Shown: positions 27,125 through 39,844, counted from the first letter of the stretch. The stretch: DNA of 55,509 bases from Conus ventricosus (GCA_018398815.1 CM031620.1:65932495-65988003); one strand, 5' to 3'. Translations and numbers: made by a program. The notes: generated by a model from the letters alone, not told the origin.

Positions 27125-28544
27125 CTGAGCCACAAAAGAAACGCAAACGATGGGTCCATTCAATAAACTCTCATGTTGTTGACATTTAATTGCAACCATT
27201 GAAATGAATTGAATGCAACCATTGAGTTTCTGGCTTTAGTGTTCTTATTGTTGGCTGAAGCAAAAAGTGGTCACGTGTCATGAGTGTCCCCCACGAGCGT
27301 TGATAACAGCCTGACATCTGGCGGGCATGGAGTGGATCAGACGGTTGACGGTGGCCATGTTGACGTTGTTCCAGATCTGCCTCAGTGCCTGCTTTAGCTG
27401 ACGGGCTGTGGTTGGCCTCGGCTGAACAGCATTCAGCTCCCATTTGAGATGGTCCGAGAAGTGTTCGATAGGGTTCAAATCAGGGCTCAGCGAGGGCCAC
27501 TGCAGAGCTCTGATGCCCTGTTGCTGCAGGAAGTCTGTGGTGACTCTGGCAGTGTGTGGACGAGCATTTTCCTGCTGGAGAGTGAGGTTGCTGTGCTGCT
27601 TGAAGTGGGGCACAGCAACGGGCCTGAACACATGGTCAATGTATCGCTGCGCAGTAACGCCATTTCCGCGACCAGGGCCAATGTCTAGGAAAACAATAGG
27701 CCCAACAAGCTGATTGAGGCTGATTCCTCCCCATACCATGATGCTCGCACCTCCCCAAGCATTGATCTCGTGGATGTTGTTGTTGGCATACCTCTGGTTG
27801 CGCCTCCTCCACACCCGGATTCGGCCATCAGCATGATGAACACAGTATCGGCTCTCATCCGTGAAGAGGATGCCCCTCCATTGCCGCCAGTTCCAGTTCC
27901 GGTGCTGCTGGGCCCATTGCAGTCGTTGCCTATGTCTTGGAGTAAGAACAGGTCGCCTTACGGGACGGCGGCAGTGCAGGTGATGTTCTGTTAATCGACG
28001 CCGCACAGTTTCACCAGAAATTGGAGCACCATGCCTGCCAATGGTGTTTCTGGCCGTTTCCGTTGCATAAGTGAATTGCTCACGCAGGTGACGGCGGTGA
28101 ATCGCCCGATCTTGTCGCGCAGTCGTTACACGGGGTCTGCCGAAAGCAGCTGCGACTTGTGCAGCACGGTTTCCGGCTTGGAGTCCCCCTATGGCTCTTT
28201 CTCTGTCGACGGCGCTCAGTCTTGGCATTCTGGTCATGTGGAAGTGATTGCTTTGCCAGGGCGTAACAGCCTGGGTTTTTTTCCTAGTGATGTGTGAATA
28301 CTGTTCAGCGAAAAAAGATTGACATGACTGTTTGCATTCGCCTTGCACATGCAAAAACGCGCTTCCACGTCCATGGCGGGTGTGAGCTCATTTCTAGTGA
28401 CACTGACCTGATTTGCACGTGCTGCACACTAGGTCTAATGCTGACTCATGACCGCACGGAATATATGGTCACAGCGCACCTACAGTGCCATTAATTATAT
28501 TCACCCCTACCTACCCCTCCATTTGCGTTTCTTTTGTGGCTCAG
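27125..28544 (-). mobile_element. Tc1-type DNA transposon, complete ends (right arm copy)
   Basis: 1420 bp with the same 23-bp inverted repeats at both ends (27125-27147 and 28522-28544) and flanking TA at 27123-27124 and 28545-28546. It carries an open transposase frame on the minus strand. Ends and target duplication are intact, but the encoded enzyme probably is not (see the transposase). Confidence 0.96.
27278..28237 (-). CDS. Tc1-like DD34E transposase with altered catalytic residue
   Basis: Cut-and-paste transposase of the Tc1/mariner superfamily. The frame is open from 28354, but the start at 28237 (MTRMPRLSAVDRERAI) matches where relatives begin; this gives 319 residues. Positions below count from it. 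Residues 1-30 form a helix-turn-helix start. Then VAAAFG runs directly into GRPRVTT, so about 25 residues of the second DNA-binding part seem to be missing compared with relatives (from memory of the family). The catalytic region has TDES (Asp 127), VWGGIS, QQENARPH and SPDLNPIEH (Glu 258). The second catalytic residue is Glu 223 where relatives have Asp; 34 residues separate it from Glu 258, the normal spacing. Asp to Glu at this site usually abolishes activity, so the enzyme is probably dead although the frame is open. Confidence 0.9.
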   Translation of the reverse strand: MTRMPRLSAVDRERAIGGLQAGNRAAQVAAAFGRPRVTTARQDRAIHRRHLREQFTYATETARNTIGRHGAPISGETVRRRLTEHHLHCRRPVRRPVLTPRHRQRLQWAQQHRNWNWRQWRGILFTDESRYCVHHADGRIRVWRRRNQRYANNNIHEINAWGGASIMVWGGISLNQLVGPIVFLDIGPGRGNGVTAQRYIDHVFRPVAVPHFKQHSNLTLQQENARPHTARVTTDFLQQQGIRALQWPSLSPDLNPIEHFSDHLKWELNAVQPRPTTARQLKQALRQIWNNVNMATVNRLIHSMPARCQAVINARGGHS

Positions 28545-28769
28545 TATATTAGTCTAGATAAGCAAGCTTTTATTTGGAACGTCTTTTAAAGTTTAGTCAA
28601 AATAAACGCATGTGTAAATTCTATGTGCCTGTTTATTGGGAGAAAGTGATAGCATATTCTGCCTCATCCAGTGTATCTGAACATGTATGAAAAAGTTTCT
28701 GTAGCATCTCATCCTATCCTATTAACCTCACACTAGTTCACTTTCAGCCTCATATATCTGAATGACTGA

Positions 28770-28774
28770 TTCTT

Positions 28775-28822
<48 letters not shown>
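28770..28822. repeat. (CT)n microsatellite
   Basis: Pure CT after a short CTTCTCTTCTC lead. Borders the 3' tail of the LINE. Confidence 0.95.
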
Positions 28823-28825
<3 letters not shown>

Positions 28826-28845
28826 TAATGATAGCGGTAATAGAA

Positions 28846-30888
28846 ATATTAGCCATTATTCAGATACAGTGTTGATTTATTAACATCCCACAATTATTCA
28901 AGTAAAATTCCCAATATCCCCTAACCCACCTGAGCACAAAAACTTTGGTGTGATAGGTCTACGACCATTAGAGCACAAAAGCGTTTGTGTGATTGTTGGC
29001 GGAGATGCGAGTCAATCCTCCTCTCCTCACCTCACCTTGCACACTTAGCTGCCCTATCTACTTTATCGTTATGATAAAAGGAACAGTGTGAAGGAATCCA
29101 TTAAAAAAATAATTGGATGCCTCCTTCAATAAGCATGCGGATCAAACAGCTTATCTCAATAATCATTTCAGGCCTAGTATGCAAATGAAAATCTTTTAGC
29201 GCCTGAAGGACTGATTTTGAATCTACACAAAACAGAGCTTGAAATATTGTTTTGGGGAAATTTAAAAGGTAATTCAAAGCCATGAGTATTGCTGTTAATA
29301 CAGCTGTGAATATGGATATGTTACATCCAATGTAAAGATATTTCTCCACCGTCAAGTCTGGGATTAAGAATGTACAACCTGATTGCTTACCAATACATGA
29401 ACCATCTGCTTGTATTTTTAATTGGTTAGTGTATTTCTCGTCAATATGACACTTTGTATAACTTGTTAGCGTATTGATATTTTCATCGTTTTTGATGTTG
29501 GTGTGATCAATATCAAAATGGGCTTTTTTTAAGTTCCCAGGATGGAATAGGACAAAAAGATGGTCTAGGAGAGAGAGCTTCTTTTTCTAAAGAAACCCCA
29601 GAATCTGAAATTATTTTTGATGTATAAGTTGCTATAGTTATTTGAGAGGTTATAGACTGCTCTTTTCGGAAAATCAAAATCTGATCTCATTTTAATTTCT
29701 GATTTAATATGTGTTTTTCTAGCTGTACTTCTAATGACAAATTTACAATGTGTTAAATCTCTATAGTCATCTAGAGGAAGTACTTGAGCTTCATAATATG
29801 TAAGTGACGACGAAGCGTGCACAGGAAGTCCAAGGGCTAATTTCAGAGCCTTACATTTAATACTTTGCAGTTCTTAAAATATATATTTAGGCGCGTTAAA
29901 AATATTTCTTGGGCATAAGTTATTTTTCATCTCATTAAAGATTTACATAGAGTAATCAAAGTAACTGGATCTTGCCCCCATTTTTCTTTAGACATATTTT
30001 TCAGAAAGTTTAATGTTTTTCTCGCCTTTGTTAATGAATATTCGATATGAAAGTTCCATGATGATTTAGATGTAAAACAAACTCCTAGAAATGTAATCTC
30101 TGTTACGTACTTAAGAGGAGTATCATCGAATGTGAAAACAGGTATACTTTCTGGATTAGATCCACTGTTAAAAAGAATTTTTGTTTTTCGGTTGACAGAC
30201 CTAATCCATTTAGCTTCATATAATCCACCATCTTGTGTAGTTCTCCTTGAGAGATCTTTTGACGAATTTTATGTCTCGTTGTGAAGTTTTCTGTTTTAAC
30301 TTTACATCCACCCACATGCTTATATTATCTGCATATTGGACAAGAACAATTTTTTTTGATAATTTGTTTGGCAGATCATGCATAAATAACGAGAAGAGAA
30401 GTGACGCTAATACTGACCCTTGAGGGATTCCCATTGAAAGTGTTCTACCTGTGGAATATATTTTTCCTACTCTTGTTATTATTACCCTAACCTTTAGAAA
30501 ACGTCTGACATAGTTGTATATATTTCCTGTCAAGCCAATGTTTTTAAGTTTGTTCAATAGCTGTAAATGCCACACTTGATCGTAAACCTTATTCATATCG
30601 AAAAAGGTAGCAAGAACACATTTTCGTCTAGCAAACAGTTTCTTATATTTGTTGATAATTTCACTAGAATATCTGTAGTGGATCGACCTTTCTGGAAACC
30701 AACTGTATTAATTGGTATGATGTTATATTTTTCGCAGTAATGTACAAGTCTTTTCATAACAATTCTTTCTGAACGTTTACATACATGTGAAGTTAATGCA
30801 ATGGGTCTATAATTCTCAGGATCCTTTGTAGATTTTCCTTGCTTATGAATTGGAACAACGATTGACTGTTTCCATATTTTTGGGCGTA
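28846..30888 (-). pseudogene. LINE (I/Jockey-like) reverse transcriptase and RNase H
   Basis: 5'-truncated non-LTR retrotransposon on the minus strand. Reverse transcriptase: PKIWKQS...PIHKQGKS, ENYRPIALTS and GFQKGRST at 30880-30690; after a frameshift near 30600, FDMNKVYDQVW (motif A), GIPQGSVLASLLF (motif B) and YADNISMW (motif C). The usual motif C is YADD/FADD; here the second Asp is Asn (codon 30324-30326), expected to kill polymerase activity. A connection region follows (29822-29565, LxYYEAQVLPLDDYR-), then RNase H (about 29450-29040) with ADGS, DSKSVLQAL and WIPSH motifs, then a 3' tail to about 28846. The 5' end stops abruptly at a CG/GT microsatellite. Only the part up to 29450 belongs to the palindrome arm within this window. 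Confidence 0.88.
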
Positions 30889-32284
<1,396 letters not shown>

Positions 32285-33109
32285 ATGAGTAACAAAATAA
32301 CCATTGCATCCATGAATTGTCAGGGTCTAGCCAACCCACAAAAACGAAGAGAGATGTGTTTAATTATTTAAGAGGAAAATCATATTCAGTATCTTTATTG
32401 CAGGATACTCATTTCAAACCGAAATTAGAAAATTATATTCGTTCAGAATGGGGTGATAAATGCTATTTTGCGTCTCACAATTCACATGTTCAATAATAAT
32501 TTTGACTTCCAGTTAAGAAAGGTTTACTGCAGGTGATTATATTTTTGCATACATTAAAATGATGGACCAAGAATGTCTTATTGCTAGTATTTACAGGCCC
32601 AATCTTGATGAGCCTGAGTTTTATGTGGAGTTGGAAGAACACAATATTGAAGTTGAAGCTGAAAATGGACTTGTTACAATAACAATAATCCTAAAGCACA
32701 GGAGCAAATGGAAAACATGACGGACAGCCTAGATTTAACTGACATCTGCCGTGATATGAAATCCCGAATTACGAAGGTATACTTGGAGGAGAAATAACCT
32801 ATGTCAGCAGAGTCGTTTAGATTTCTTTCTTATTTCCGACTGGTCATGTAATCATGTAACAGACGCAGATATTCTGCCAGGATATCGATCTGACCACTCC
32901 TTAATTTTAGTAGCTCTAGAGCAAGGTAGAGAGATAAAAAGAAATCTATTATGGAAATTCAATAGTTCATTGTTGAAAGACACCAATTACATAGAAGACA
33001 TAAACCAGGTAATTCAAACAGTCATTGAAGAATATGTAGCTTTACCATAAATCAGAAATCCAGTTTGTTATTTCTGATAAAAAAAAATTTTGATACATTA
33101 TTTATGAAA
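32285..33109 (+). pseudogene. LINE (L1/Tx1-like) endonuclease domain, 5' part
   Basis: Apurinic-type endonuclease that nicks target DNA for a non-LTR retrotransposon. From an ATG at 32285 one reads ITIASMNCQGL (catalytic Asn), then after a one-base insertion near 32350 YLRGKS...LLQDTHF, and SEWGDKCYFAS. Further on are CLIASIYRPNLDEPEF, LDLTDICRD, and near 32880-32905 GYRSDHSLI with the catalytic His of the SDH motif. Several frameshifts and stops. The first catalytic Glu of relatives (QETH) is Asp here, which is common in Tx1-like families. The reading is cut at 33109 by a Penelope-like insertion and resumes at 33993. Confidence 0.85.
33096..33109 (+). repeat. Target duplication, left copy
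   Basis: CATTATTTATGAAA, repeated exactly at 33993-34006 on the other side of the Penelope-like element. In LINE frame the two flanks join into a continuous reading (FDTLFMK then VRGKTISYATMKK). Confidence 0.85.
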
Positions 33110-33913
33110 ATAAAAGGGAACTCCTTAGCATTCCAAGTGTACAGGAAACCAACCCATACTGACCAGTACCTCCAGTTCAACAGCCACCAGCCCCTAGAAC
33201 ACAAGCTGGGAGTGATCCGAACCCTACGTCACCGATCAAATACCATCTGCTCCACCCAGTCTAACCGTGAAGAGGAACTCCGCCACCTCCGGGAAGTGCT
33301 GAGCATCTCAGGCTACCCCAAATGGGCCTGGGACTTACCAGGAAGCAAGAAGACCGCTCCCCACCCCTCCACCAAGAAAACGAGCCCCACCCTTGGACAT
33401 GTCACCATCCCCTATGTCAAGGGTGTGACGGAAGCCCTCGCCCGCAAGATCAGGTAGAATGGCGTGGTGGTCCACTCTAAGCCCTACAACACCATCAGAA
33501 GCAGACTAGTGGCCCCAAAGGACAAAGTGCACATACTAGAACGATCAGGGGCAATCTACGAGATCCAGTGTGGAGATTGTGACCAGACATACGTCGGAGA
33601 AACAGAAAGGAAATTGAAACTCCGCATCAAAGAAGACAAGAGAGAATCATCACCAGTCGGAGAACACTTGAACATCAGCGGACATGAGTTCTCCCAGGAC
33701 AATGTCAGCGTCCTGGACCAGGAACCTAAATGGTTCCAAAGAGGAGTAAAGGAGGCCATCTACATCGCGGCCACGTCTCCTTCCCTCAACCGAGACCAGG
33801 GGCGACACAACCTACCAGCAGCATACACTTCCCTTATTCGGTCTCGTGACTCGAGTTCATCTCGAGATCGCGGGCACCGAACACAACTCACTCAGCGAGA
33901 CATTCGGCGCTGA
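33110..33913 (+). pseudogene. Penelope-like protein, C-terminal part with GIY-YIG domain
   Basis: The frame is continuous from 33110 to the stop at 33911-33913 except for one in-frame TAG at 33455-33457. The polymerase end reads VYRKPTHTDQYLQF, SHQPLEHKLGVIRTL and PYVKGVTEALARKIR. The GIY-YIG endonuclease follows: GAIYEIQCGDCDQTYVGETER (33548-33610, the GIY and YIG equivalents), an Arg in LKLRIKED, VGEHLNISGHEF, the catalytic Glu in GVKEAIYIA and the Asn in PSLNRDQGRHNL. The N-terminal 500 or so residues expected of a full protein are missing. A single nonsense codon suggests a fairly young copy, dead from truncation. Confidence 0.88.
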
Positions 33914-33955
33914 CGAAGGCCTCTGGATGGAGGCCGAAAGCTTCGCTTCGGCAAA
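33901..33955 (+). ncRNA. Hammerhead-ribozyme-like motif at the Penelope 3' end
   Basis: CTGACGA (33910-33916) fits the conserved CUGANGA core. It is followed by a 6-bp hairpin, GGCCTC (33918-33923) with GAGGCC (33930-33935), then GAAA (33936-33939), then a possible 2-bp stem GC/GC (33940-33941 with 33945-33946) and a UU at 33947-33948 as possible cleavage dinucleotide. Penelope-like elements are known to carry hammerheads in this region. Weak points: an extra A at 33917 before stem II, and an imperfect stem I (two pairs, a mismatch, one pair). It may be a decayed or non-canonical copy. Confidence 0.4.
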
Positions 33956-33992
33956 ACTTTCTTGTGTGAAAAGGTAAAAGACTGTGTTTAAT

Positions 33993-35033
33993 CATTATTT
34001 ATGAAAGTTAGAGGCAAAACTATATCATACGCAACGATGAAGAAACGGAAGGACACAAAAAACAGAAGCATCTCGAAAGTAATATTTCTTTATTCGAAAG
34101 GAAAACAAATGTTGATTATACTACGGCAAAAGAAGAAGGACGAGATGAATCGCAGAAGGGGAAAAAATAACAAAGTATTTTTGTGGACTTGAAAAGCGAA
34201 ATTACGTTTGTAAAAATATTACGAAACTTACGCTGGATAATGTACCCATTTTAAGTGATAGTGATGAAATTGCCGAAGAAGTAAATAAGGGCAATCAAAA
34301 ATTATATTCTAAAAGAGATGTCGAATCTTGTGAGTAACTGATGACATACCAGTATTAACTGAAAGTCAGATAACTTCTTTGGAAGGCAAAATTACTTTAG
34401 AAGAGGCCGGTGTTGCCCTTAAACACATGCGTAACATGAAAAATCCTGGCATCGATGGCTTCACAGCAGAATTCTGACAATATTTCTGGTTACAACTTGG
34501 TCCATATGTTGTAAGAGAGCTTAACGATGGATTCGATAGAAATGAACTATTCTCGACGCAAAAAGAAGGCATTATCGTATGCAAGGGTGACAAGCCCAAA
34601 GACCGAATAAAAGATTGGAGACCAATTTCACTTTTGAACACTGTGTATAAAATAGGATCTACATGCATAGCCAACCGATTAGAATGTGTGCTTTTATCTA
34701 TTATCAATGAAGACCAGACTGGTTTTATTCCAAACAGATACTTGGAAGATAACATTTGTCTTATTTATGATATACTTGATTACATGATTATATCAAAAAA
34801 ACAAACAAACAAACAAACAAAACTGGGATACTTTTATGTTGAGACTTGGAAAAAACGTTTGATAGTGTAAGCTAGGATTTTATGCTTAAGGTATTACATG
34901 CCTTTGGCTTTGGTCCAAGTTTCTGTCAATGGATGAAAACATTCTACACAGATATTAAGTCAACTGTTTCAGTTAATGGAAAACAAGCCGGTTGGTTCCC
35001 TGTTGAGAGAGAATGTCGCCAAGGGATCCAATC
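33993..35033 (+). pseudogene. LINE (L1/Tx1-like) reverse transcriptase, 3' part, truncated
   Basis: Continuation of the LINE from 33109, starting with the second copy of the target duplication (33993-34006). Readable pieces are RGKTISYATMKKRKD, LSDSDEIAEEVN, ESQITSLEGKITLEEAGVAL, GIDGFTAEF (34450), DWRPISLLNTVYKI (34615-34655), DQTGFIPNRYLEDNI (34715-34755) and VERECRQG (35005-35028). Motif A, normally FDFEKAFDSV, is garbled near 34820-34870 next to an expanded CAAA run. The sequence breaks off right after the RQG of motif B, so the catalytic YxDD, zinc knuckle and 3' end are missing. What follows (CAACCAACAAACAAAAAACT) is foreign. Confidence 0.85.
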
Positions 35034-35310
35034 TCACCAACCAACAAACAAAAAACTTAAACACAACAAAAAAATGAAGAAAGAAGAGAAAGACGAAGAC
35101 GAAGACGAAACGCGATTATTTCTCTTTCCCTCCAGGTCAGACATCATCAGCCACGGATCATTACACTGGTAGAATATTTCTTCTCTATAGAATATGCACC
35201 GTCATGAATCTATTTCGGCTCAAATGATTTTGTCTTCGTTTTTGTCTCCTGAAAACTCACATACCATTCATATTCAGTCCATTCATGCGACATTCCATAA
35301 AACATGACAA
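35034..35310. other. Short A-rich and unassigned stretch
   Basis: A/AAC-rich sequence, a GACGAAGACGAAGACGAAAC run, then ordinary sequence up to the start of the 42-bp array. No gene seen. Confidence 0.6.
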
Positions 35311-38300
35311 AACAGACATAATCTCTTGTCATGGCACTGAGGACGGACTATAACAGATACAGGACAGACATTATGGCACTGAGGACTGACAATAACAGAT
35401 ACAGGACAGACATTATGGCATTGAGGTCCGACTATAACAGATACAGGACAAATATTATGGCACTGAGGACTGACAATAACAGACACATGACAGACATTAT
35501 GGCATTGAGGACCGACTATAACAGATACAGGACAGACATTATGGCACTGAGGACTGACTATAACAGATACACGACAGACATTATGGCACTGAGGACTGAC
35601 TATAACAGATACAGGACAGATATTATGGCACTGAGGACTGACTATAACAGATACAGGACAGATATTATGGCACTGAGGACTGACTATAACAGATACAGGA
35701 CAGATATTATGACACTGAGGACTGACAATAACAGATACAGGACAGATATTATGGCACTGAGGACTGACTATAACAGATACAGGACAGATATTATGGCACT
35801 GAGGACTGACTATAACAGATACAGGACAGATATTATGACACTGAGGATGACAATAACAGATACAGGACAAATATTATGGCACTGAGGACTGACAATAACA
35901 GATACAGGACAAATATTATGGCACTGAGGACTGACTATAACAGATACAGGACAGATATTATGGCACTGAGGACTGACAATAACAGATACAGGACAAATAT
36001 TATGGCACTGAGGACTGACAATAACAGACACATGACAGACATTATGGCACTGAGGACTGACTATAACAGATACAGGACAAATATTATGGCACTGAGGACT
36101 GACAATAACAGACACATGACAGACATTATGGCACTGAGGACTGACTATAACAGATACAGGACAGACATTATGGCACTGAGGACTGACTATAACAGATACA
36201 GGACAGATATTATGGCACTGAAGACTGACTATAACAGATGCAGGACAGATATTATGGCACTGAGGACTGACTATAACAGATACAGGACAGATATTATGGC
36301 ACTGAGGACTGACTGTAACAGATACAGGACAGACATTATGGCACTGAGGACTGACTATAACAGATACATGACAGATATTATGGCACTGAGGATGACTATA
36401 ACAGATACAGGACAGATATTATGGCACTGAGGACTGACTATAACAGATACAGGACAGACATTATGGCACTGAGGACTGACTATAACAGACACAGGACAGA
36501 CATTATGGCACTGAGGACTGACTATAACAGATACAGGACAGACATTATGGCACTGAGGACTGACTATAACAGACACAGGACAGACATTATGGCACTGAGG
36601 ACTGACTATAACAGATACGGGACAGATATTATGGCACTGAGGACTGACTATAACAGATACAGGACAGATATTATGGCACTGAGGACTGACTATAACAAAT
36701 ACAGGACAGATATTATGGCACTGAGGACTGACTATAACAGATACAGGACAGATATTATGACACTGAGGACTGACTAAAACAGATACAGGACAGACATTAT
36801 GGCACTGAGGACTGACTATAACGGACACAGTACAGATATTATGGCACTGAGGACTGACAATAACAGACACATGAAAGACATTATGGCATTGAGGACCGAC
36901 TATAACAGATACATGACAGATATTATGGTACTGTTGACTGTGACAGATACAGGACAGATATTATGGCACTGAGGACGGACTATAACAGATACAGGACAGA
37001 CATTATGGCACTGAGGACTGACAATAACAGACACATGACAGATTATTATGGCATTGATGACCGACTATAACAGACACATGAAAGATATTATGGCACTGTG
37101 GACTGACTGTAACAGATACAGGACAGATATTATGGCACTGTGGACTGACTATAACAGATACAGGACAGATATTATGGCACTGTGGACTGACTATAACAGA
37201 TACAGGACAGATATTATGGCACTGTGGACTGACTGTAACAGATACATGACAGACATTATGGCACTGAGGACTGACTGTGACAGATACATGACAGATATTA
37301 TGGCACTGTGGACTGACTGTAACAGATAAAGGACAGATATTATGGCACTGAGGACTGACTATAACAGATACAGGACAGACATTATGGCACTGAGGACTGA
37401 CTATAACAGATACAGGACAGATATTTATAGCACTGAGGACTGACTGTAACAGATACATGACAGATATTATGGCACTGAGGACTGACTATAACAGATACAA
37501 GACAGACATTATGGCACTGTGGACTGACTGTAACAAGATACAGGACAGATATTATGGCACTGAGGACTGACTGTAACAGATACAGGACATATATTATGTC
37601 ACTGAGGACTGACTGTAACAGATACATGACAGATATCATGACACTGAGGACTGACTGTAACAGATACAGGACATATATTATGGCACTGAGGACTGACTGT
37701 GACAGATACAAGACAGAGATAATGACACTGATGACTGTCAATAACATACAGGACAGACATTGTGACAGTGAGGATTGGCTGTAACGGATAGAAGACAAAA
37801 ACTATGACATTGAGGACCGACTGTAACAGAAAGAAGACAAAAACCATGACACTGAGGACCGACTGTAACTGATAGAAGACAGACATTATGGCACTGAGGA
37901 CCGAATATAACAGATATAAGACAAAAAGCATGACACTCAGGACTGACTGTAACAAATGGAAGACGGACATTATGACACTGAGGACCGACTGTAACAGATA
38001 CAGGAGAGACATTATGACACTGAGGACCGACTTTAAAGATACAGGAGAGACATTATGACACTGAGGACCGACTGTAACAGATACAGGAGAGACATTATGA
38101 CACTGAGGACCGACTGTAACAGATACAGGAGAGACATTATGACACTGAGGACCGACTGTAACAGATACAGGAGAGACATTATGACACTGAGGACCGACTG
38201 TAACAGATACAGGAGAGACATTATGACACTGAGGACCGACTGTAACAGATACAGGAGAGACATTATGACACTGAGGACCGACTGTAACAGATACAGGAGA

Positions 38301-39445
38301 GACATTATGACACTGAGGACCGACTGTAACAGATACAGGAGAGACATTATGACACTGAGGACCGACTGTAACAGATACAGGAGAGACATTATGACACTGA
38401 CGACTGACTATAACAGATACACGACAGACATTGAAATTGAAGAGTGACTATAACAGATACAGGGCAGACAGTATGACACTGAGGACTGAGTATAACAGAG
38501 ATACAACAAAACAGACATTATGACACTAAGGAGTGATAATAACAGATACAAGACAGGCATTATGACACTGAGGACTGACAATAACAGATAATGGACAGAC
38601 ATTATAACATTGAGGACTGACTATAACAGATACAGGACAGGTATCATGACCCCGAGGGCTGTGCTGAGTGTTACAGATAAAAGACAGACACTAAGACATT
38701 AAGGGCTGACTAAACTGATACAGGGCAGACATTATGACCCTGAGGACTGATTATAACAATTACAGGACAGACATTCTGACACTGAGGACTGATTATAACA
38801 ATTACAGGACAGACATTCTGACACTGAGGACTGATTATAACAATTACAGGACAGATATAATGACACTGAAGACTGACTATAACAGGTACAGGACAGACAT
38901 TCTGACACTGAGGACTGACAATAACAGATACAGGATAGACATTATGACACTGAAGACTGACAACAACAAATAAAAGACACACATCATTACAATCTGGACT
39001 GAAAACAACAGGTAAAGAACCGACATTCTAACACTGTGAACACTCAGTAACAGATAAAGGACAGACTTCATGATATTGTGGACTACGACAGTTAAATGAA
39101 AACATCCTGAAACTGAGGACTAACAATAATCGATAAAAGATATCATGACCTTGACGATTGACAGCAAAAGACACAAGACAGACGTCATGAAACTGTGGAA
39201 TGATAACAGATAAAGGACAGACATCATGACTTTGCCAACTTATAACAAATAAAGGACAAAAAACCATGACGTTGAGGACGGTCGACAGATAATTGGCAGA
39301 TATCATGATACTGTAGGCTGACAACAACAGATAAAGTATAGACACAGCAGATAAAGGATGGATCATGATAGATAAAAGATAGATCATGGTAGATAATGGA
39401 CACACAGCATGGCAGTCTGTACTGAGAACAAGTAACTGTAAACAG
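35311..39445. repeat. 42-bp minisatellite, more than 85 units
   Basis: Head-to-tail units of 42 bp built from ATGGCACTGAGGACTGACTA and TAACAGATACAGGACAGATATT. As 42 is divisible by three and the unit lacks stops in several frames, long frames open on both strands (for example 35331-35885 plus, 36355-36870 minus, 14-residue repeats such as MALRTDYNRYRTDI). I treat these as by-products because both strands are open and unit indels break them repeatedly. Units are well preserved to about 38990 and decay into variable 38-45 bp versions towards 39445. Variant blocks (GGACTGACTG, GTGGACTG, GACCGACTG) are clustered, showing local amplification. Confidence 0.97.
38042..38400. repeat. Homogeneous sub-block of the 42-bp minisatellite
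   Basis: About eight and a half units that are identical over the whole 42 bp, of the variant GACCGACTGTAACAGATACA and GGAGAGACATTATGACACTG. Neighbouring blocks vary at many positions. Identity shows a recent expansion or an assembly duplication. Confidence 0.93.
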
Positions 39446-39771
39446 CATGAAGCAGTAGACCAACAATGACGAGATATTGCAAACTAACACCAACGAGTAA
39501 AAGGACAAAGAAAGAAGTGGCAAAGACCATACGGAAAGCAGGCAAAGAAAGGACGGTCATAGAAAGACCAAAGTAACACCCGAAAGAGAAAAAGGCAAAT
39601 AAAGGCCTGACAAATAGTGTCTCTGGCGTAGAGAGACAAAGGAAAAAATAAACACGCGAAAGATAAAGAACAAAAAGATTGAGAAATATAGGAGATAAAA
39701 AGAGGATTTGGCAAGGACAGGCCGGACGGAAGAAGATAACACACCCAAACACATATGCATACATGTGCGCG

Positions 39772-39776
<5 letters not shown>
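39446..39776. other. Purine-rich unassigned stretch
   Basis: A-rich sequence with repeated GACAAA, AAAGA and GGACAG pieces that may be the most decayed end of the 42-bp array. The same texture returns at 40260-40335 and 40421-40480. No gene. Confidence 0.5.

Positions 39777-39844
<68 letters not shown>

Larger units (their letters stand above)
33110..33992 (+). mobile_element. Penelope-like element, 5'-truncated
   Basis: About 880 bp containing the C-terminal part of a Penelope-like protein and a 3' tail, inserted into the LINE with a 14-bp duplication. Penelope elements are retroelements related to telomerase whose protein combines reverse transcriptase with a GIY-YIG endonuclease. Here only the end of the polymerase part and the endonuclease remain. 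Codon use is distinctly GC-richer (many CCC, GAG, GGC) than the AT-rich LINE around it, consistent with a later insertion. Confidence 0.88.

Noticed and set aside
35331..36870. Long frames of 14-residue repeats as a possible secreted or structural repeat protein
   Set aside because: Open on both strands, broken by unit-length changes, no signal peptide, and explained by a 42-bp stop-free unit.
35311..39445. CRISPR-like regular array
   Set aside because: Eukaryotic setting, no unique spacers, head-to-tail units without separation, no associated genes.
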